A DNA stretch of 64,000 nt from Dichomitus squalens LYAD-421 SS1 (GCF_000275845.1 NW_006766887.1:24396-88395); one strand, 5' to 3'; counted from the stretch's first letter, positions 32,783 to 45,500 are shown. Numbers and translations: made by a program. Notes: generated from the letters alone by a model not told the origin.

Positions 32783-35209
32783 ATGGACAACTTCCAATCA
32801 CCAACCTCTGTTGGCACATATGTACAAGACAGAACATTAGAAGATATCCCTGCCATAAAGCATGCCCTTTCTTTGTTTTGTGCTTCACGTATGGTGGAGT
32901 CCGAGGAATACTGCAAAGAATCAGATCCTAATCGGTATGTGCTGCCTGCGACGTAAGGTCCCGACAAAACAATTGATCACACCGGACCTCGTGCAGCGAA
33001 CACTTGTATATAACGTCTGGATACAGTCTGATCCAAGCCATTAAGGCGCTCATGTCGTTCGAAGACAAGGTGCTGTCTGCTTCGTCTAGTGTGGGGCCCG
33101 AATTCACAATGTGTAGGACCTGCAAGAGGCACTCACGCACCTTAATCGCGGCAACGAGCTCGCCGCAGCGCACCGCGCCCCGGTAACATCTTTCAGCGCG
33201 AAAGTTTCCGGGCTGATCTGGGGAGCCAAGCGGGTAGACGCTATCCGCGCCATGACAGCGGTACAGCGACATGCGGAACTGCTGTTCGCAGAGACGACGT
33301 TCGCGAAGGTACTTTCACCCTTGTCATGTTCCACCACCTTCACACAAAATCTCTACAGGCCCTCGTTGGCAGTATAGCCTCCGGCAGCTGGCTTGGCTTC
33401 GTGCGGGAGGCGTAAGTGGCTTGCATCGGACCCGGCATGCCCACTAACCACTCCCGCTCCAGCCTTAGCTTCCGCGTTATGATCAATGTCTACCTCAGCC
33501 TCGGCAAGTATCTCAAGACCGTCGACAATGAGGCGGCTGCGCAAGGCCTCGGGCAGCGGCACCCCGACATCGATGATGACTTCCGCTCCGGCGTCGAGCT
33601 CGGCGTCGGCGCATCGAACCTCATCTTGAGTCTCATGCCGAAAACGGTGCTATCTGTTGTTGAGCTGTTCGGGTATCAGGGTGATCGTAACGTGGGTCTT
33701 GAGATGCTCTACGGTGTGGGGGGCTGGGAGAAGGGCGCGGCAGAGCCGCGAATCAGTGCCGGTAGGCTCACCTCCGACGTTCGACCAACTGCAGACTAAT
33801 GGTGGGGACAGACAAAGAGGGCCTCCGACGGCCACTCGCGGACATCTGTTTGCTATGCTTCCACCTCGTCTTGTCAAGCTTCGTGCATCAAGGCGTGGAT
33901 ATTCCCCTTGCACAGCAGATCCTTGAGTGGAATCTCAAGCGCTTCCCCGATGGCGAGTAGTCTTACTTCGAGATACTACGCCACGTCCAACCACCCCTCA
34001 GGCGTGTTCTTCCTGTTTGGCGCCGGCCGGCTCCGTCTATTGCGTTCGCAACCTGCTCAAGCCACTGCATTCTACGAGCGAGCGATGAGCATCCAGTCGC
34101 AGTATCCGAATCTACACTACATATCTTTCTGGGAGCTAGCCGTGTGCAATTTCGCCCTGTGGAACATTCCCCAGTCACTGGTGTACTGGCGGAAACTCCG
34201 TTCGGGGGCCACGTGGAGTCGCGCGTGCTATGCGTACGGTGTCGCCGCTTGTCTGCTGCAGATCGGTAGCGGGACGGGAAGTGAAGGCGAAGAAGCGAGA
34301 GAGGGGCTGAGGGAAATCCCCAAGTTGATGAACAAGATCGCCGGCAAGTCGATACCGATAGAGGTGCGCGCGCTGCCAGTCGAGCTGCTGGTCTCATCAA
34401 CTGAACATGTATTCTGCACGCTTCAGAAATTCGTCGCACGGAAGGCACGTAAGTTCGAGGCGCAAGGCGGGAGGCTCGCGCTGCCTGCGCTCGAGTTCGC
34501 ATACTTTTTCCTTGCGATACAGCACGCGCCGCGCGACGTCATCCTCCAGCGCATGATGCCCGAGGTCGACGCACAGCTCGCGCGCCTGCGCGAGTCGGAG
34601 CCCAACACCTACGAGGGCGGCAAAGGCTATTGGGACGACCTCTGCCTCGCGCAATTCCTCGAGGGCGTATGCATGCGCTTCGTCGCCTATCCCGTACGCC
34701 TTTCCCGCCCGTTCAATTACCTACAGAGACTGATATGGCGCAGGATCGGGACGCCGAGCTGCAGTTGAGCGATGCGGAGCTGCAAGTTGCGCACCGTGAG
34801 CGCGGGCCCGCGTCTGTACGTGCATTGCGCGCGCTTAAGGCGGTCGTCGAGAACGCGCACACCATCGAGCTGGACCACTACATCACCTATCATGCACACT
34901 ACGAGCTTGGACGGCTATACGCGTGCTTCGGGAATCGTGCAAAGGCTGTCGAGCACTTGAAGCTCGTGGCGAGCGGTAAGTCGCTGGAGCCTGCAAACAA
35001 ATCGCGAAAGGTGCGTCGGTCTTGTGCCAGGACGTGTTGTGCAGTGCTGAGTACCGTACTTGTCGTAGGGAAAGTACAGCATGCAGGTGAGTCGTTCGAT
35101 CATACTTCAAGTGCATGCATGATATCAGATGATTTATGTTGTGTAGACGGCATTGGTCGTTCGTGCTGGAGCTTCTCTGGAGGGCTTAGGGGACCCCGAT
35201 GCAAATTAG
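32783..35209 (+). CDS. IML2/TTC39-like tetratricopeptide protein
   Basis: Ten exons (32783-32934, 32997-33069, 33117-33308, 33359-33411, 33463-33761, 33812-33952, 34002-34693, 34744-35010, 35069-35086, 35147-35209) give 649 residues with all phases agreeing. Family features are SGYSLIQAIKALMSFEDKDL, NRGNELAAAHRAP, GVGASNLILSLMPKTVLSVV, FLFGAGRLRLLRSQPAQATA and the late TPR segment ITYHAHYELGRLYACFG, which match the IML2/TTC39 (DUF3808) group. Yeast Iml2 is linked to clearance of inclusion bodies and to lipid-droplet or mitochondrial membranes; that role is taken from the family and not shown here. Intron 6 appears to use a GC donor (G|GCGAGT...CTCAG), because no GT donor keeps the frame. Exon 9 is an 18-base microexon encoding GKYSMQ. 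Confidence 0.88.
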
Positions 35210-35766
35210 TAGAATTGGACATCGAATCTGCGTATGTCCCTTAAGACCTGCAAACGTGGTGCCAGGCTCAGCTCCCTCAGCCTGTACCAGTGGGCCTTCA
35301 GACCGCGACCTGTGGAATGCCTACAACGGGCCTCGATATCATGATTATCAATCAAGTCGGTCAGGCGGTACCTGCCTCCGATCTTGTTCTTAGCACAATG
35401 TTAAGCTCTGTATTAGACCAATTATACTGGACGCCCTCTCTGCCTTCCACTAGAGTAGCATACCGAGCACCAGCTGCCGATGAGTACTTGAGCCCGCAGA
35501 TCCATCGATGTCAAGCGCTTCCTTGTCAGTGTCGTCTATGCTCAAAGGCAAAGAAAGCTGGTGCTACGAAGCGGAACCGTTGCGCCTAGGTGAATGCTGG
35601 GTCTCGCGATACGCCCTTGAGGCATAAGCAGTGCGTACAATTTTGAACCACATTAGACGCTGGAGTCCGCCTATTGTCGGAGTTTCAATGTCGACTCTCG
35701 TCCAACAACCTTCCTGTCGATGGCGCACAGTGGTCAGTACAATCTAATTACTCCATACCGTTGTAC
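35210..35766. other. intergenic, no gene seen
   Basis: This region is AT-richer than its neighbours and has only short unrelated frames. It must include the promoter of the prenyltransferase gene. Confidence 0.4.
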
Positions 35767-36767
35767 ATGGCGTTGGCAGGATCTCCGAACACCTCAGAGC
35801 GCATCTTCACGGTTATCAGAGCCAGTAGAGTACCGGGATGGTGCTTCGGGCCAATACTCTACGGAATCGGTGTCATACACTCAAGACAGATACCAAGAAC
35901 CATCCCCAGCCTTTCAAGCGCGGCAATCCGCTTATTGACATTGTCTTTTCCGCTGTGCTCTAGTATGTCGTCTCAAGGTCAACCGGTTCCTCCGCGACTC
36001 ATAATATGATCAGTAGTCTTTGGTGTCAACGATGTCTATGATTATGAGTCTGACCTCCGCAACCCACGCAAGATTGCGTCGTCACTCGAAGGCGGCGTCC
36101 TTGCACCTGCCTTCCATGCGGACATCCTCCGCGCTGCCACCATCTCTTCACTCCTCCTCCTTCTACCGTCTCTTTTTACGCGCAATCTTCAAAATGTCGC
36201 CGCCACCTCGCTCCTCGTCGTGTTCGGTTGGCAGTACTCCGCGCCCCCGCTCCGCCTGAAGGAGGTGCCTGCAGTAGACAGCATCTCGAACGGCGTGATG
36301 GTATTCTTGTCATGGTTCGTCGGGTTCAGCGCAGCAGGGAAAGGCATCGCGGAGGCCCCGAGAAAGGGCTATATGATGAGCCTATGCACGGCAGGTGTCC
36401 ATGCGCTTGCCGCGGTTGCAGACGTTGAGGCTGACCGCGCGGCGAGGATGCAAACGCTGGCAGTCGTTCTGGGTGCACGACTCGCAGCGGTATTTGCCGC
36501 ATTGTGCTAGTATGTTCATTGTCCCCTATCGTGGGAAGGAATTACTGACTGAGTCCATGTAGTGTGTTAGCGGCCACGACAGTCGAAGCATACTCTCTGT
36601 TCGGGCTCTACGTCTATGGTGGAGTTGCGATCACACTTTCAGCGTGCGTAAACCCTGCGTGGGCTTATCGTGCGTTCCAGACGATCGTATACTTGACCGT
36701 AATCGGATCGCTCGCGTGGTTCATCACGCAGGCGCGGGACCTGGCAGAAAGGCGTAAACCTACGTAG
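35767..36767 (+). CDS. UbiA-family prenyltransferase
   Basis: Three exons (35767-35962, 36014-36509, 36563-36767) give 298 residues. The first Asp-rich motif of UbiA enzymes, NDVYDYESD (NDxxDxxxD), is formed across the first intron. The second lies at DVEADRAARMQT, and the family segment YSAPPLRLKEVP sits between them. Hydrophobic helices such as WCFGPILYGIGVIH, SLLLLLPSLF, GVMVFLSWFVGFSAAG, LAVVLGARLAAVFAAL and IVYLTVIGSLAWFI fit a multi-spanning membrane enzyme. UbiA proteins transfer isoprenyl chains to aromatic or other acceptors (quinone, haem O, terpenoid pathways). The sequence resembles the poorly characterised fungal group that is not COQ2 or COX10, so substrate and product are unknown. 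The start is the first in-frame ATG and lies before the first conserved helix. Confidence 0.85.
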
Positions 36768-37776
36768 GCTCAGGGGCTACGTATATGCATTGGGAATGAA
36801 CACAGCATTTGTATCGTTGATGGAAAGCTCTAAGTGGGCTTATCGCGCCGTCGACTCTCCCGATTTTCCGGTCGATTGTTATGTTTGGAACCCTGAGGGA
36901 CCTGAGATTGACGATACATAGACCGTTGAGCCCAGCGATGCCGACCTGGCCCAATTCGTTTTCCTCGCGTGTCTGGAATGCGGAAGGTTCCCGTGGTACA
37001 GCACGCAATTGTTCACAGCGCGCAAGATTGATTGTTCTGTGCCCAGTTAGGAAGTCTTTGTTATGGGTCTTGCCAGCTCCGACTCGGGGCGGAGACTCCT
37101 CGAGGTCTCCCGTCCTCAGTCATTCGTTTCTGTTTCTCTTTGAAGTTTTTCACTGAGCTCATGGTCTCAGATCGTTTCTCGGCCTCCTTTGCTGACAATA
37201 GATGGTCTTCGTATGATTTACATGAGGGAGTCAAGCCCAGCCAAACACTCTGATCTTGCGGGCACTCAGGTACTCAGACTGGTAGCTAACCTGCCCGTCT
37301 TCTGCCGAGGACTTCCTCCAATGCGATTATCCCTTAACGCCAATCTTTGTGTGGAACTGATTTTCACCATTTCCATTCTACTTACCAGTGTCCACCAACG
37401 GAGTCTAACGGTTCATTGTTGATATCACCTACGATCTGACGGCGGCACTAGATATTCTTCGACTGTACGGTCAACCAACCAAGACCTATAAATTTATCAG
37501 GACTATCATACGTTTCTTACGGATGGCGTTGCATAGCCAAGCGAGGCCGCGCGGAGTTCGTATTTGGGGAAGCACTGCGGTGAAGGCGCCGGCTACCCTG
37601 CCTAGACAGTGGAACTCTCCTAGGTTCTCTGATCCATGCGTTTTTCGTGCGAATAAACAAACAAGGGTTCTTGGTTGGTCGTACTGTTAGAACATGGTCC
37701 CGTACTCGTCAAAAGTCCAAGGTCCTACCCCCGCTCAATTCCTGAACCATCGTCAACCGTCAACCACCGCCTACCG
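36768..37776. other. intergenic, no gene seen
   Basis: About 1 kb without a supported gene. The last 130 bp (from AGTCCAAGGT near 37712) align with the upstream region of the inverted paralogue (50.37 kb downward), so a conserved promoter lies here. Confidence 0.45.
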
Positions 37777-37783
37777 TATATAA
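37777..37783 (+). promoter_or_regulatory. TATA box of orphan paralogue 1
   Basis: TATATAA lies 55 bp upstream of the ATG at 37838. The aligned promoter of the inverted paralogue lacks it and has CAGCTTAAC at that place. Confidence 0.5.
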
Positions 37784-37837
37784 CCCAACTTCTCGGCAAC
37801 ACTCGTCGACTCGCTTGCAGCTCTCCCCTCAATAGCC

Positions 37838-39694
37838 ATGGTTTCAAAGAAGTCCCGCAAAGTCAAGGCCTACGGTGAGAAGGGAGCAATCCTCGATGAC
37901 TTCCGGCAAAAACACAGGCCACCTACCAGTCTTCGCCAAGCCATTGGGGACGACAATGAGGTGAAGAAAGCCGTGTCCTTGGGGAACCCACGCAGCTTCT
38001 AATTGGTTTGCAGGTCATGAATGTTTGCCCGGTATACGGGCTGCCCTTCTCGCACGAGCCGCCTCAAGCCCTCTCGGAGAAAGCAAAGGAGGCGTACAAG
38101 CGGCGGAAGGAGCGAGAAAGGAAGCTGAAGATTGCTCAGGCAGAAGGCCTTCCCAATGACGTTGGTAGCGATGGGGAGAGTGGTCGGTGGGTATACTGGA
38201 GCCAGGACGAACAGGAGAGACGGTCAGACGAGGTACGATACGTTGATCCTGTCCGATGGATATACTTACCTGACAAGAACCCGGGACAATTGGCACAATT
38301 CGTCGAATGGCTTCAAGACACCGCCTCCTCTCACTCCGGTCCATACTACCCAATATGCAAGCCACGCGCCGTCTCCGGGCCCAGCTTCGACCGTAATGCC
38401 TGTTCACCATCTGGATGCCCGTGTGTCTACCACCCTCGAGCTCACCGAGCCCTGCCCCGAGTGGCGTACCCGAGGCTTGACACCCGATGATCACCACTGT
38501 CGTCCAATATACGCGTCATCCGCCACAGTGCCACAGCACGCTCAACAGAACGTCTGTGCAGAGGCACGTACCGTATCATCCTCCATATACGCCACCGCTG
38601 TTGCACCATGCTACAACCGAGGGTCACAGTATGTGGCGGGAGATTCGTTCGTCAGATGCTCTCCGATGGCAGCGTCTTCTTTGGAGGCGGAAAGCGGCTG
38701 CCTTTCGTCTGCATTCCTGGCATCACCTGAGACGTGGTCAGCAACATACTCTGGCTTTGAAACTACGTCGCTGCCTCTGCCAACCACCTCTCTGCTCCAT
38801 TCCGACCCATCGGCCGCCTCCTACGCTCCAAAAGAGATGAACTGCTGCGGATCGTTTTACCATCACCCTCAGCATCATCCCTATCCGATGACTGCCCCGT
38901 CGATTGCAGGTCCAACACCAGACGTATACCATTTGACGGCGCCACGAGAAATACAACCTTATCCTGCACCTCAACTACGGGCACGTGAGGTTCTGCTTCC
39001 AGCACTCGCCGACTTGTCCTTGAGTGCGATTGCTCCTGGTGTTGGCGTACAGCCAAGGCTTCCTGGCACGTCTATGGTGCCAGAGACCGAGCACCGGCAT
39101 CTACACGACCGACCTGCTTCCTGGACGGACTGGGAGACTGCAGAACAATACGACAGTGATGCGCGATCGGGTCAGATCGAGAGGACGGTGCATGAGACAC
39201 GCACTCACGACCAAGGGATCAGCGTCCAGCGAGCTCCGATCACGCTGCAGTTGCCGCGCGATATGTACTACGCGCAACCACCCAGTGATCGCCGGTCCTC
39301 GGGAACATACTCATATGAACCATCGCAGCCCACTCGCCATCCCATAGCCGGCTCTCCAACGTCCCTGGAGATGGGCCATGCTTCCATGGCATCGCGGCCC
39401 ATGTTCTCGGAGCCCGTTAATGCAAGCTCCCGGTTCGCGATAGGCCTGTACGGTACCCTCTATGACCCGCCTGTCATTCCGCAGCCACCATCCCCCGGCA
39501 TTGTAAGCAACGTGGGTCACTCGAGTATGAGCACTCACCTCTCGTCTCAGGGATCATTTGCCCAGCCACCAGGGCCACGCGACTATGGCCTTCAGCCCTT
39601 CATGTCTTCTTCTTTCGAGCCTGCCCAAAGCCGGCTACCAACTCGTATGGACATTCAACGCTGTGCGACTAGCCGTGGCCAAAGAATGACGTGA
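37838..39694 (+). CDS. orphan family protein, paralogue 1 (inverted pair)
   Basis: Three exons (37838-37972, 38014-38232, 38318-39694) give 576 residues. The introns are 41 and 85 bp, and the same boundaries fit the paralogue at 50.2 kb, which supports the model. Exon 1 is basic and well conserved between the two (KVKAYGEKGAILDDFRQKHR). Exon 2 has NVCPVYGLPFSHEPPQALSE and a Lys/Arg/Glu-rich helix (KEAYKRRKERERKLK). Exon 3 is a long Ser/Pro/Tyr/His-rich tail with scattered conserved blocks such as HLTAPREIQPYPAP. The layout of a basic helical head with a disordered tail suggests a nuclear regulator. The LSEKAKEAYKRRKERERK stretch faintly recalls the last helix of an HMG box, but key HMG residues are missing, so I leave the function open. 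A palindrome shared with the other family members follows at 39882. Confidence 0.65.
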
Positions 39695-39881
39695 GGCTCA
39701 TGCAACATCCACGTATCCCTCTTTGGAAACCGCTTTCTGTGTCTCTATTGAACAAAATAGACCATCTCGTTTCGGCCATAACTCATAGAGCGGGGGCTTT
39801 CTTCTCCTCCAGAAGCAGAAGGCTTGCAAAAGGGAACGCGCCAAGGATGATACGTACTCAAGCAGCCCGATGCTAGCACTC

Positions 39882-39928
39882 TGCTATGGGCTGGGGAATC
39901 CAAAGGCCGAATTACCCAATTCATAGCA
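39882..39928. repeat. 3' palindrome, copy B of three
   Basis: A 47-bp imperfect inverted repeat from TGCTATGGGC to TTCATAGCA, 188 bp after the stop of paralogue 1. Including the loop side GCCGAATTACCCAA, it aligns closely with copy C. Confidence 0.7.
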
Positions 39929-40535
39929 CAGTTCGGAGACCATTGGTGGGTACTAAGAGTAGCATTGAACGCGATTCTGTTCCACAGCGATATCTATACA
40001 TAAGTTAGGCCTGGTCCTCAAAGGCAATGAAAAGCGTCGAGATGATGCATGTCTACTTACCCTGGATACCAGTAGATTTAGATAAGTCCCTCCACGTCCA
40101 ATTATGGCGACATATCGACTGCGATCTTCGTGGTCGCGGGTCTTCAGAGGAAACCTGGCGACACAGGTAGTGCAGAGGGGCTGAACTGGTTGTTAAGGAT
40201 CGGTACTATGAGATCGCTGTGGCTTCGTTCAGCAAGCCTTGATGTGGAGTCTGGACTTATCTCAGATCAACGCTCGGCGCCTGGCCAGGACCACTCAAAC
40301 TTACTTCTCGGTGTCAATTCTCCAGGAGCTTGATAGGCCACGTGGATTCAGCGCTCTCGTAATTGGCTCAGGAGTGGCCACGGGCTTGACCCTCAGCCTT
40401 CAACGTACCTCAAAGCTAGTCCCATTGTGCATCGCGGCAGGAGCAGTAGGCCGTGGACTGAAGATTCAGCGATTACGTATCAGATACGTTTGTCCCTCAT
40501 CCGAATCACCCACATGCTGAGGAACTTCTCCATAG
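39929..40535. other. intergenic, no gene seen
   Basis: Short frames only. Some may be decayed upstream sequence of the F-box-like relic. Confidence 0.4.
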
Positions 40536-41643
40536 ATGGTTCCGTGCCTACCCGGCGAGATCACCGACCACATCATAGCCATGGTGAGAGGGCCTTATCC
40601 TCCGTTTTCTCGTCTACCGGGGGTGGCTTCCTGCCAGCAGACACCAACGACTTCTTCTACTTACCAACTCGACGTGAACGCAGCTTTATACGATATCTTG
40701 GTTGAACGGATGATCCGCTCGATCAGTGGGTTAGATTCGAACGCGGGGCGATAGAAAGCTGGGGAGATAATAGTCAACGCAGGACTGGTAGTGGAGGACG
40801 ATCAAATATATACCAGTCCTGCGTTGACTATTATCTCCCCAGCTTTCTATCGCCCCGCGTTCGAATCTAACCCACTGATCGGGTGGCTTTTGAGCTCATC
40901 TTTTTCGTCAGCTTCGATCATTCACCTTGTCCGACGCAAAAGTGATCGTGTGGGGTAACGCACGTATCACGGCACTGTGCCATTGGTTCTTATAATCCTT
41001 AACTACCCACCTTTCACACCTTTCTATCGTCGTTCTCACGGAGGCGGAGGGTGAGTACTTGTCTATGATGCACAAGTCCTGGCTCACCTCGCTTCCGCTG
41101 CAGATCCAGGACGTGTGTTTCATCTATCGCACCTCACTGACTTCGATTACTTGGAGATATGGAATGACTTTGATCAGGGTGGAGACATTCACAATTCATC
41201 CGTTAGTAAAGTCTTCTCCAGGTCCTCTGCGACGTCTTCGTTTCTTACTCAGGCGTGACCGCTTCCATGGCATGCCTGGAGAACGCCTGGCTGCCGTCGG
41301 TGTCCAGGGGTTGGAGTCCCTTGGGTCAGCGGGAACACGTTCAGCAGTCTCGAGCTAGCTCACTCCAAGGTAGACAATCGTTTCCGTATCCCATTCGATG
41401 ACTTCACTGTCCCACTCTACTCGACCGATCAATTCGCAAGGATGGTCGAGTTGGAGCTGTCGACCGTATGTGTTTGGGCATAGTGGAAGTCTCGCAAAAG
41501 GCCACCCCCTTCCCGGCTGCAAGCTTCCGAAGGTCATTCCCTCTGCTGCATCAATTCCGCTGGCCCACTGGCAAAGGCCGGAACTCAAGGCCAGTGCGCA
41601 ATTGACTTCGAGTCCCTTGCAATTCCAAGGATTGCGTTTCTGA
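40536..41643 (+). pseudogene. F-box-like relic
   Basis: An ATG at about 40536 starts MVPCLPGEITDHIIAM, matching the opening LPxEIxxxII of Agaricomycete F-box proteins. A GTGAGA donor and TGCCAG acceptor follow. Downstream, splice-like signals (GGTGAGTACT...GCTGCAG near 41050-41100) precede further fragments (TVPLYSTDQFARMVELELS read from about 41407) that look like the leucine-rich part of such proteins. Frames are broken repeatedly and a perfect foldback duplication lies inside. I read this as a decayed member of the large F-box family. The assignment rests on one short motif and position. Confidence 0.3.
40720..40881. repeat. perfect 71-bp foldback inverted repeat, 20-bp spacer
   Basis: The arm 40720-40790 is the exact reverse complement of 40811-40881; I checked all 71 positions. 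The spacer is 20 bp (40791-40810). The RNA from either strand would form a 71-bp hairpin. It lies inside the F-box-like relic, so one arm duplicates what may have been coding sequence. Confidence 0.9.
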
Positions 41644-42550
41644 CCATTGCGCTAATGTCTCTTCTGCCATATATCGCATCCGACGTGAGGCTGGAACACC
41701 ATGAGCATAATATCATCGCACCTTCGCGGACGGCCGCGCATCACTTAGCATGACATACGACCATTGTGTATGCTGCTCTACGGCAGAGCGAGCGGAAAGG
41801 ACGAGGCTTTGGGAAGACCTTCATTTATCACTGAAGGGACAGACGGTCGTAAATATACGCATACAGCTGATACAGCCCCCACGCTATCAGGAGGGCATGC
41901 GAAGCGCTTTGTATATTTGCATGCCTATGGACTGTACCCGGACGTCGTAGCGCGACGGTTACATGCACGCTATTTACTGTAGTCATAAGGCACCGGGTGT
42001 TGATGGACGCCGTAGTATGGCCCCCGCCAGTACGGTCGTAGGTCTAATACTCCCGAAGTACCTGAATGCGCCAGTCGTGGCTTACGCGACACACGGCGGC
42101 TTTCTGACAGCCCAAGACTGGTAAACGCGGACCTCGTATCTCGCTCAATATGGGTAAGTGGGGCTTTGAAGGGAAAACTGCCTCGCACGATCAGTCGCAC
42201 TCTTGCATGTCATTCCCAGGCCATAATGTGCGCCGTGATGCGCCTGGACGCTGCGCAGGAATGTAGCAGACAAGGACCTGAGATGGATGCTGCGGCCAGG
42301 AGAGGCGCTGGGCGGCTATGGCGTCCAGAGGCGAAACGCGTGAGAGCGGCCTACTGAGTTTGGGCAATTGTCCGATCCATGGCCGACGGACCGCGCGAGC
42401 CAGTGCAGCGACGGACAAAACCGCGGTTGCCTGTAAGCAGACTTGATCTCGCTCTGTCATCTGTACCTCGACCGCCGACGTATACCCTTTCCAGCGCAGG
42501 CGCTCCTCCATCTTCGTCTTTTATTTAATACTAGCCCACCCTCTCTCACG
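41644..42550. other. intergenic, no gene seen
   Basis: No supported gene. The last about 110 bp, C/T-rich with a TTATTTAATA stretch near 42522, form the likely core promoter of the copper ATPase gene. Confidence 0.4.
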
Positions 42551-45500
42551 ATGCCGCCCCCGAGGACACCAATTACCCCAGTTATGGCCGGCATCAACGC
42601 CGCCCTCAATATGTTTCGCACCCCTCAGACCCCAGCATCGGGCAAGGTCGAGCTACCATTAGGAGAGGATGAACCGCTTGTCGGAGGAGATGGCCTCGCG
42701 TCGGAAAAGTGCGAGCTCAGGATAGAGGGTATGACTTGCGGCTCATGTGTAGAGGTACGTCCGGGCCTGTCCTATCTCACCTGCAGAACATGCTTTCTGA
42801 AGCTAGTATTCGTTAGTCAATAGAGGGCATGCTTCGAACGCAGCCCGGAATCCACTCCGTCAAGGTTGCTCTACTTGCAGAACGGGGAGTCGTCGAGTAT
42901 GACCCCAATGTATGGGATGCAGACAAGATCGTCAGTGTGAGTGCTCCTCTCTTTCTTCCCCTCGACAATATTTCGGTTCCGATTCCTCCACCTGCGTTCT
43001 CTCAGTTGTCCATCCCAGCGTATGTTCTGCATCGCCCGCACTGAATCTTGTTAGTCACCTTGTGGCGCGTGCGGTGTATGCTATCTGGGCGTCCCGCCCG
43101 CGAGCCCATGTTCGGACCAGCCCCCAGAGGATATGTCTCGTCTCCCCCTTGCGACGCTGCGGGTCGTCTACTTCTCTCGCCACGTTTCACCTTGAGCCAA
43201 TTGCGCCCGCTAATATGCCTCATCACTCCGTAATCTTCCTTTTTGGAACGGTCACGGGGCACGTGTTGCGCGCGAATATCGGCCTGGCGGAGTTGAGAGT
43301 ATGCGGCCAGCGGATTTGAGGACGTGTATCAACCATGGTGACTTCTCGTCGACCATAGAAACCCGCCGCCGTTGGCAGGCGTTCATTGGTTCAACGTGAG
43401 CTTGCCGGAGAGAACGCTATCCTTAGCCCCTGCTCAGAATGTTCCTTCGGCGTTCACATGACAATCGCTTGCGTGGTCGAATCTGGTAGGGTTCGGTAGG
43501 CTGGAGAGCTACGCAGGTGAATCCACACAAGAGGGGAGTTGGGCGTCCCACTTCCATTGAAATGTTTGAAATCCACGGATAGTTTACGGACATCTGAATA
43601 AATGTACTGATGAAGCTTCAGGAAATTTCCGATATTGGTTTCGATGCAACTCTCATTCCCCCAACACGGTCGGATACCATCCAACTGCGGATATACGGCA
43701 TGACTTGCTCGTCATGTACGTCCACCGTGGAGAAGGAATTGGGCGCTGTCCCCGGAGTTTCTAGCGTTTCCGTCTCGTTGGCTACAGAGCTCTGTCAGGT
43801 AACCTTTGACAGGACAATGGTCGGACCGCGAGAGCTTGTAGAGCGGATAGAAGAGATGGGATTCGACGCCATGGTGTCGGATCAGGAGGACTCGACACAG
43901 CTACAATCGCTCGCCCGTACGAAGGAGATCCAGGAGTGGTGGTCTCGATTCAAGTGGAGTCTCATTTTCGCCATCCCCGTCTTCTTCATCACCATGGTTG
44001 CCCCGAAGATATCTTTCCTTGCCTCTATTGTCGAATACCAGATTATCAGAGGCATCTACGTCGGAGACGTCCTCGCGCTGGCGCTTGCTACCCCGGCGAT
44101 GTTCTGGGTCGGGCAGCGATTCTTCAGGAACGCCTACAAGTCGCTCAAGCACGGCAGCGCGACCATGGACGTGCTCATCTGCCTCGGCTCCTCTGCAGCA
44201 TACTTATATTCCATCGCCGCGATGTGTCTTATGGCCGCTAGCAGCGACCTCGGCTATCACCCCATGGTCTTTTTCGATACGAGCACGATGCTGATCATGT
44301 TCGTCTCCCTCGGCCGATACCTCGAGAACCGGGCGAAAGGCAAGACAAGCGCTGCCCTCACGGATCTAATGGCCCTCGCGCCCTCTATGGCTACGATCTA
44401 CACCGATCCTGCGACATGTACGCAGGAGAAGAAGATCCCGACGGAGCTCCTCCAGGTCGGGGACATCGTCAAACTCGTGCCCGGCGAGAAGATCCCGGCG
44501 GACGGCACCGTCCTGCGCGGCACGTCCAACGTCGACGAGAGCGCCGTCACGGGCGAGCCCATGCCAGTGCTGAAGCAGGTCGGGGACGCCGTCATCGGAG
44601 GGACGCTGAACGGGCTCGGCACATTCGACATGACCGTTACGCGCGCGGGCAAGGACACTGCGCTCGCGCAGATCGTGAAGCTCGTCGAGGAGGCGCAGAC
44701 GTCCAAGGCGCCCATCCAGGCGTTCACAGACAAAGTCGCGGGGTACTTTGTGCCGACCGTCATCAGCCTCTCGCTGCTCACGTTCGTGGTGTGGCTAATC
44801 GTCTCGCACGCCGTGAGCGACAGTGCGCTGCCCCCGCTGTTCCATGTGCACGGGGCGTCGAAGCTCGCGGTGTGTCTCCAGCTGTGCATCTCGGTCGTCG
44901 TTGTGGCCTGCCCGTGTGCGCTGGGCCTGAGCACGCCAACGGCGATCATGGTTGGGACGGGTATGGGTGCCAAGAACGGGATCTTGATCAAGGGCGGACG
45001 CGCGCTTGAGGCAAGTCGCTTCATCAAGCGTATTTGCCTGGACAAGACCGGGACTGTCACCGAGGGTAAGCTCACCGTCTCGTCCATCGCCTGGGCTCCG
45101 TCGAGCGACCACAGCGATCTCCACCCTGCGCCCGACTCCGACGACTCGTCGCTTACGACGAAGGTTCTCGGCAATGTTTCTCGCACAGATGTCATCGCCA
45201 TGGTCTCCGCGACTGAGGCGCGCTCCGAACACCCCCTCGCGAAGGCGGTTGCGACGTACGGCAAGGACCTTTTGAGCAAGTCTATAGTCGCCGTTCCCGA
45301 GGTCACCATTAACACGTTCGAGAGCATCACCGGCGCGGGTGTCAAGGCGGTCATCACCCTCCCTGCCGGCAATGGCAAGCACACCATCTACATCGGCAAC
45401 GCGCGCTTCGTTCTCCAGTCCGACAGCGCGAGTCTCCCAACCGCCCTCGCCGCGTTCGACGCGGAGGAGTCGAGCCAGGGCCGGACGTCGATCTTCGTCT

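Noticed and set aside
37838..38232. HMG-box domain in the orphan paralogues
   Set aside because: Only a short LSEKAKEAYKRRKERERK resemblance; the aromatic core residues and the first helix pattern are missing.
44398..45387. 329-codon minus frame inside CCC2
   Set aside because: Antisense to the phosphorylation and nucleotide-binding domains; no independent support.
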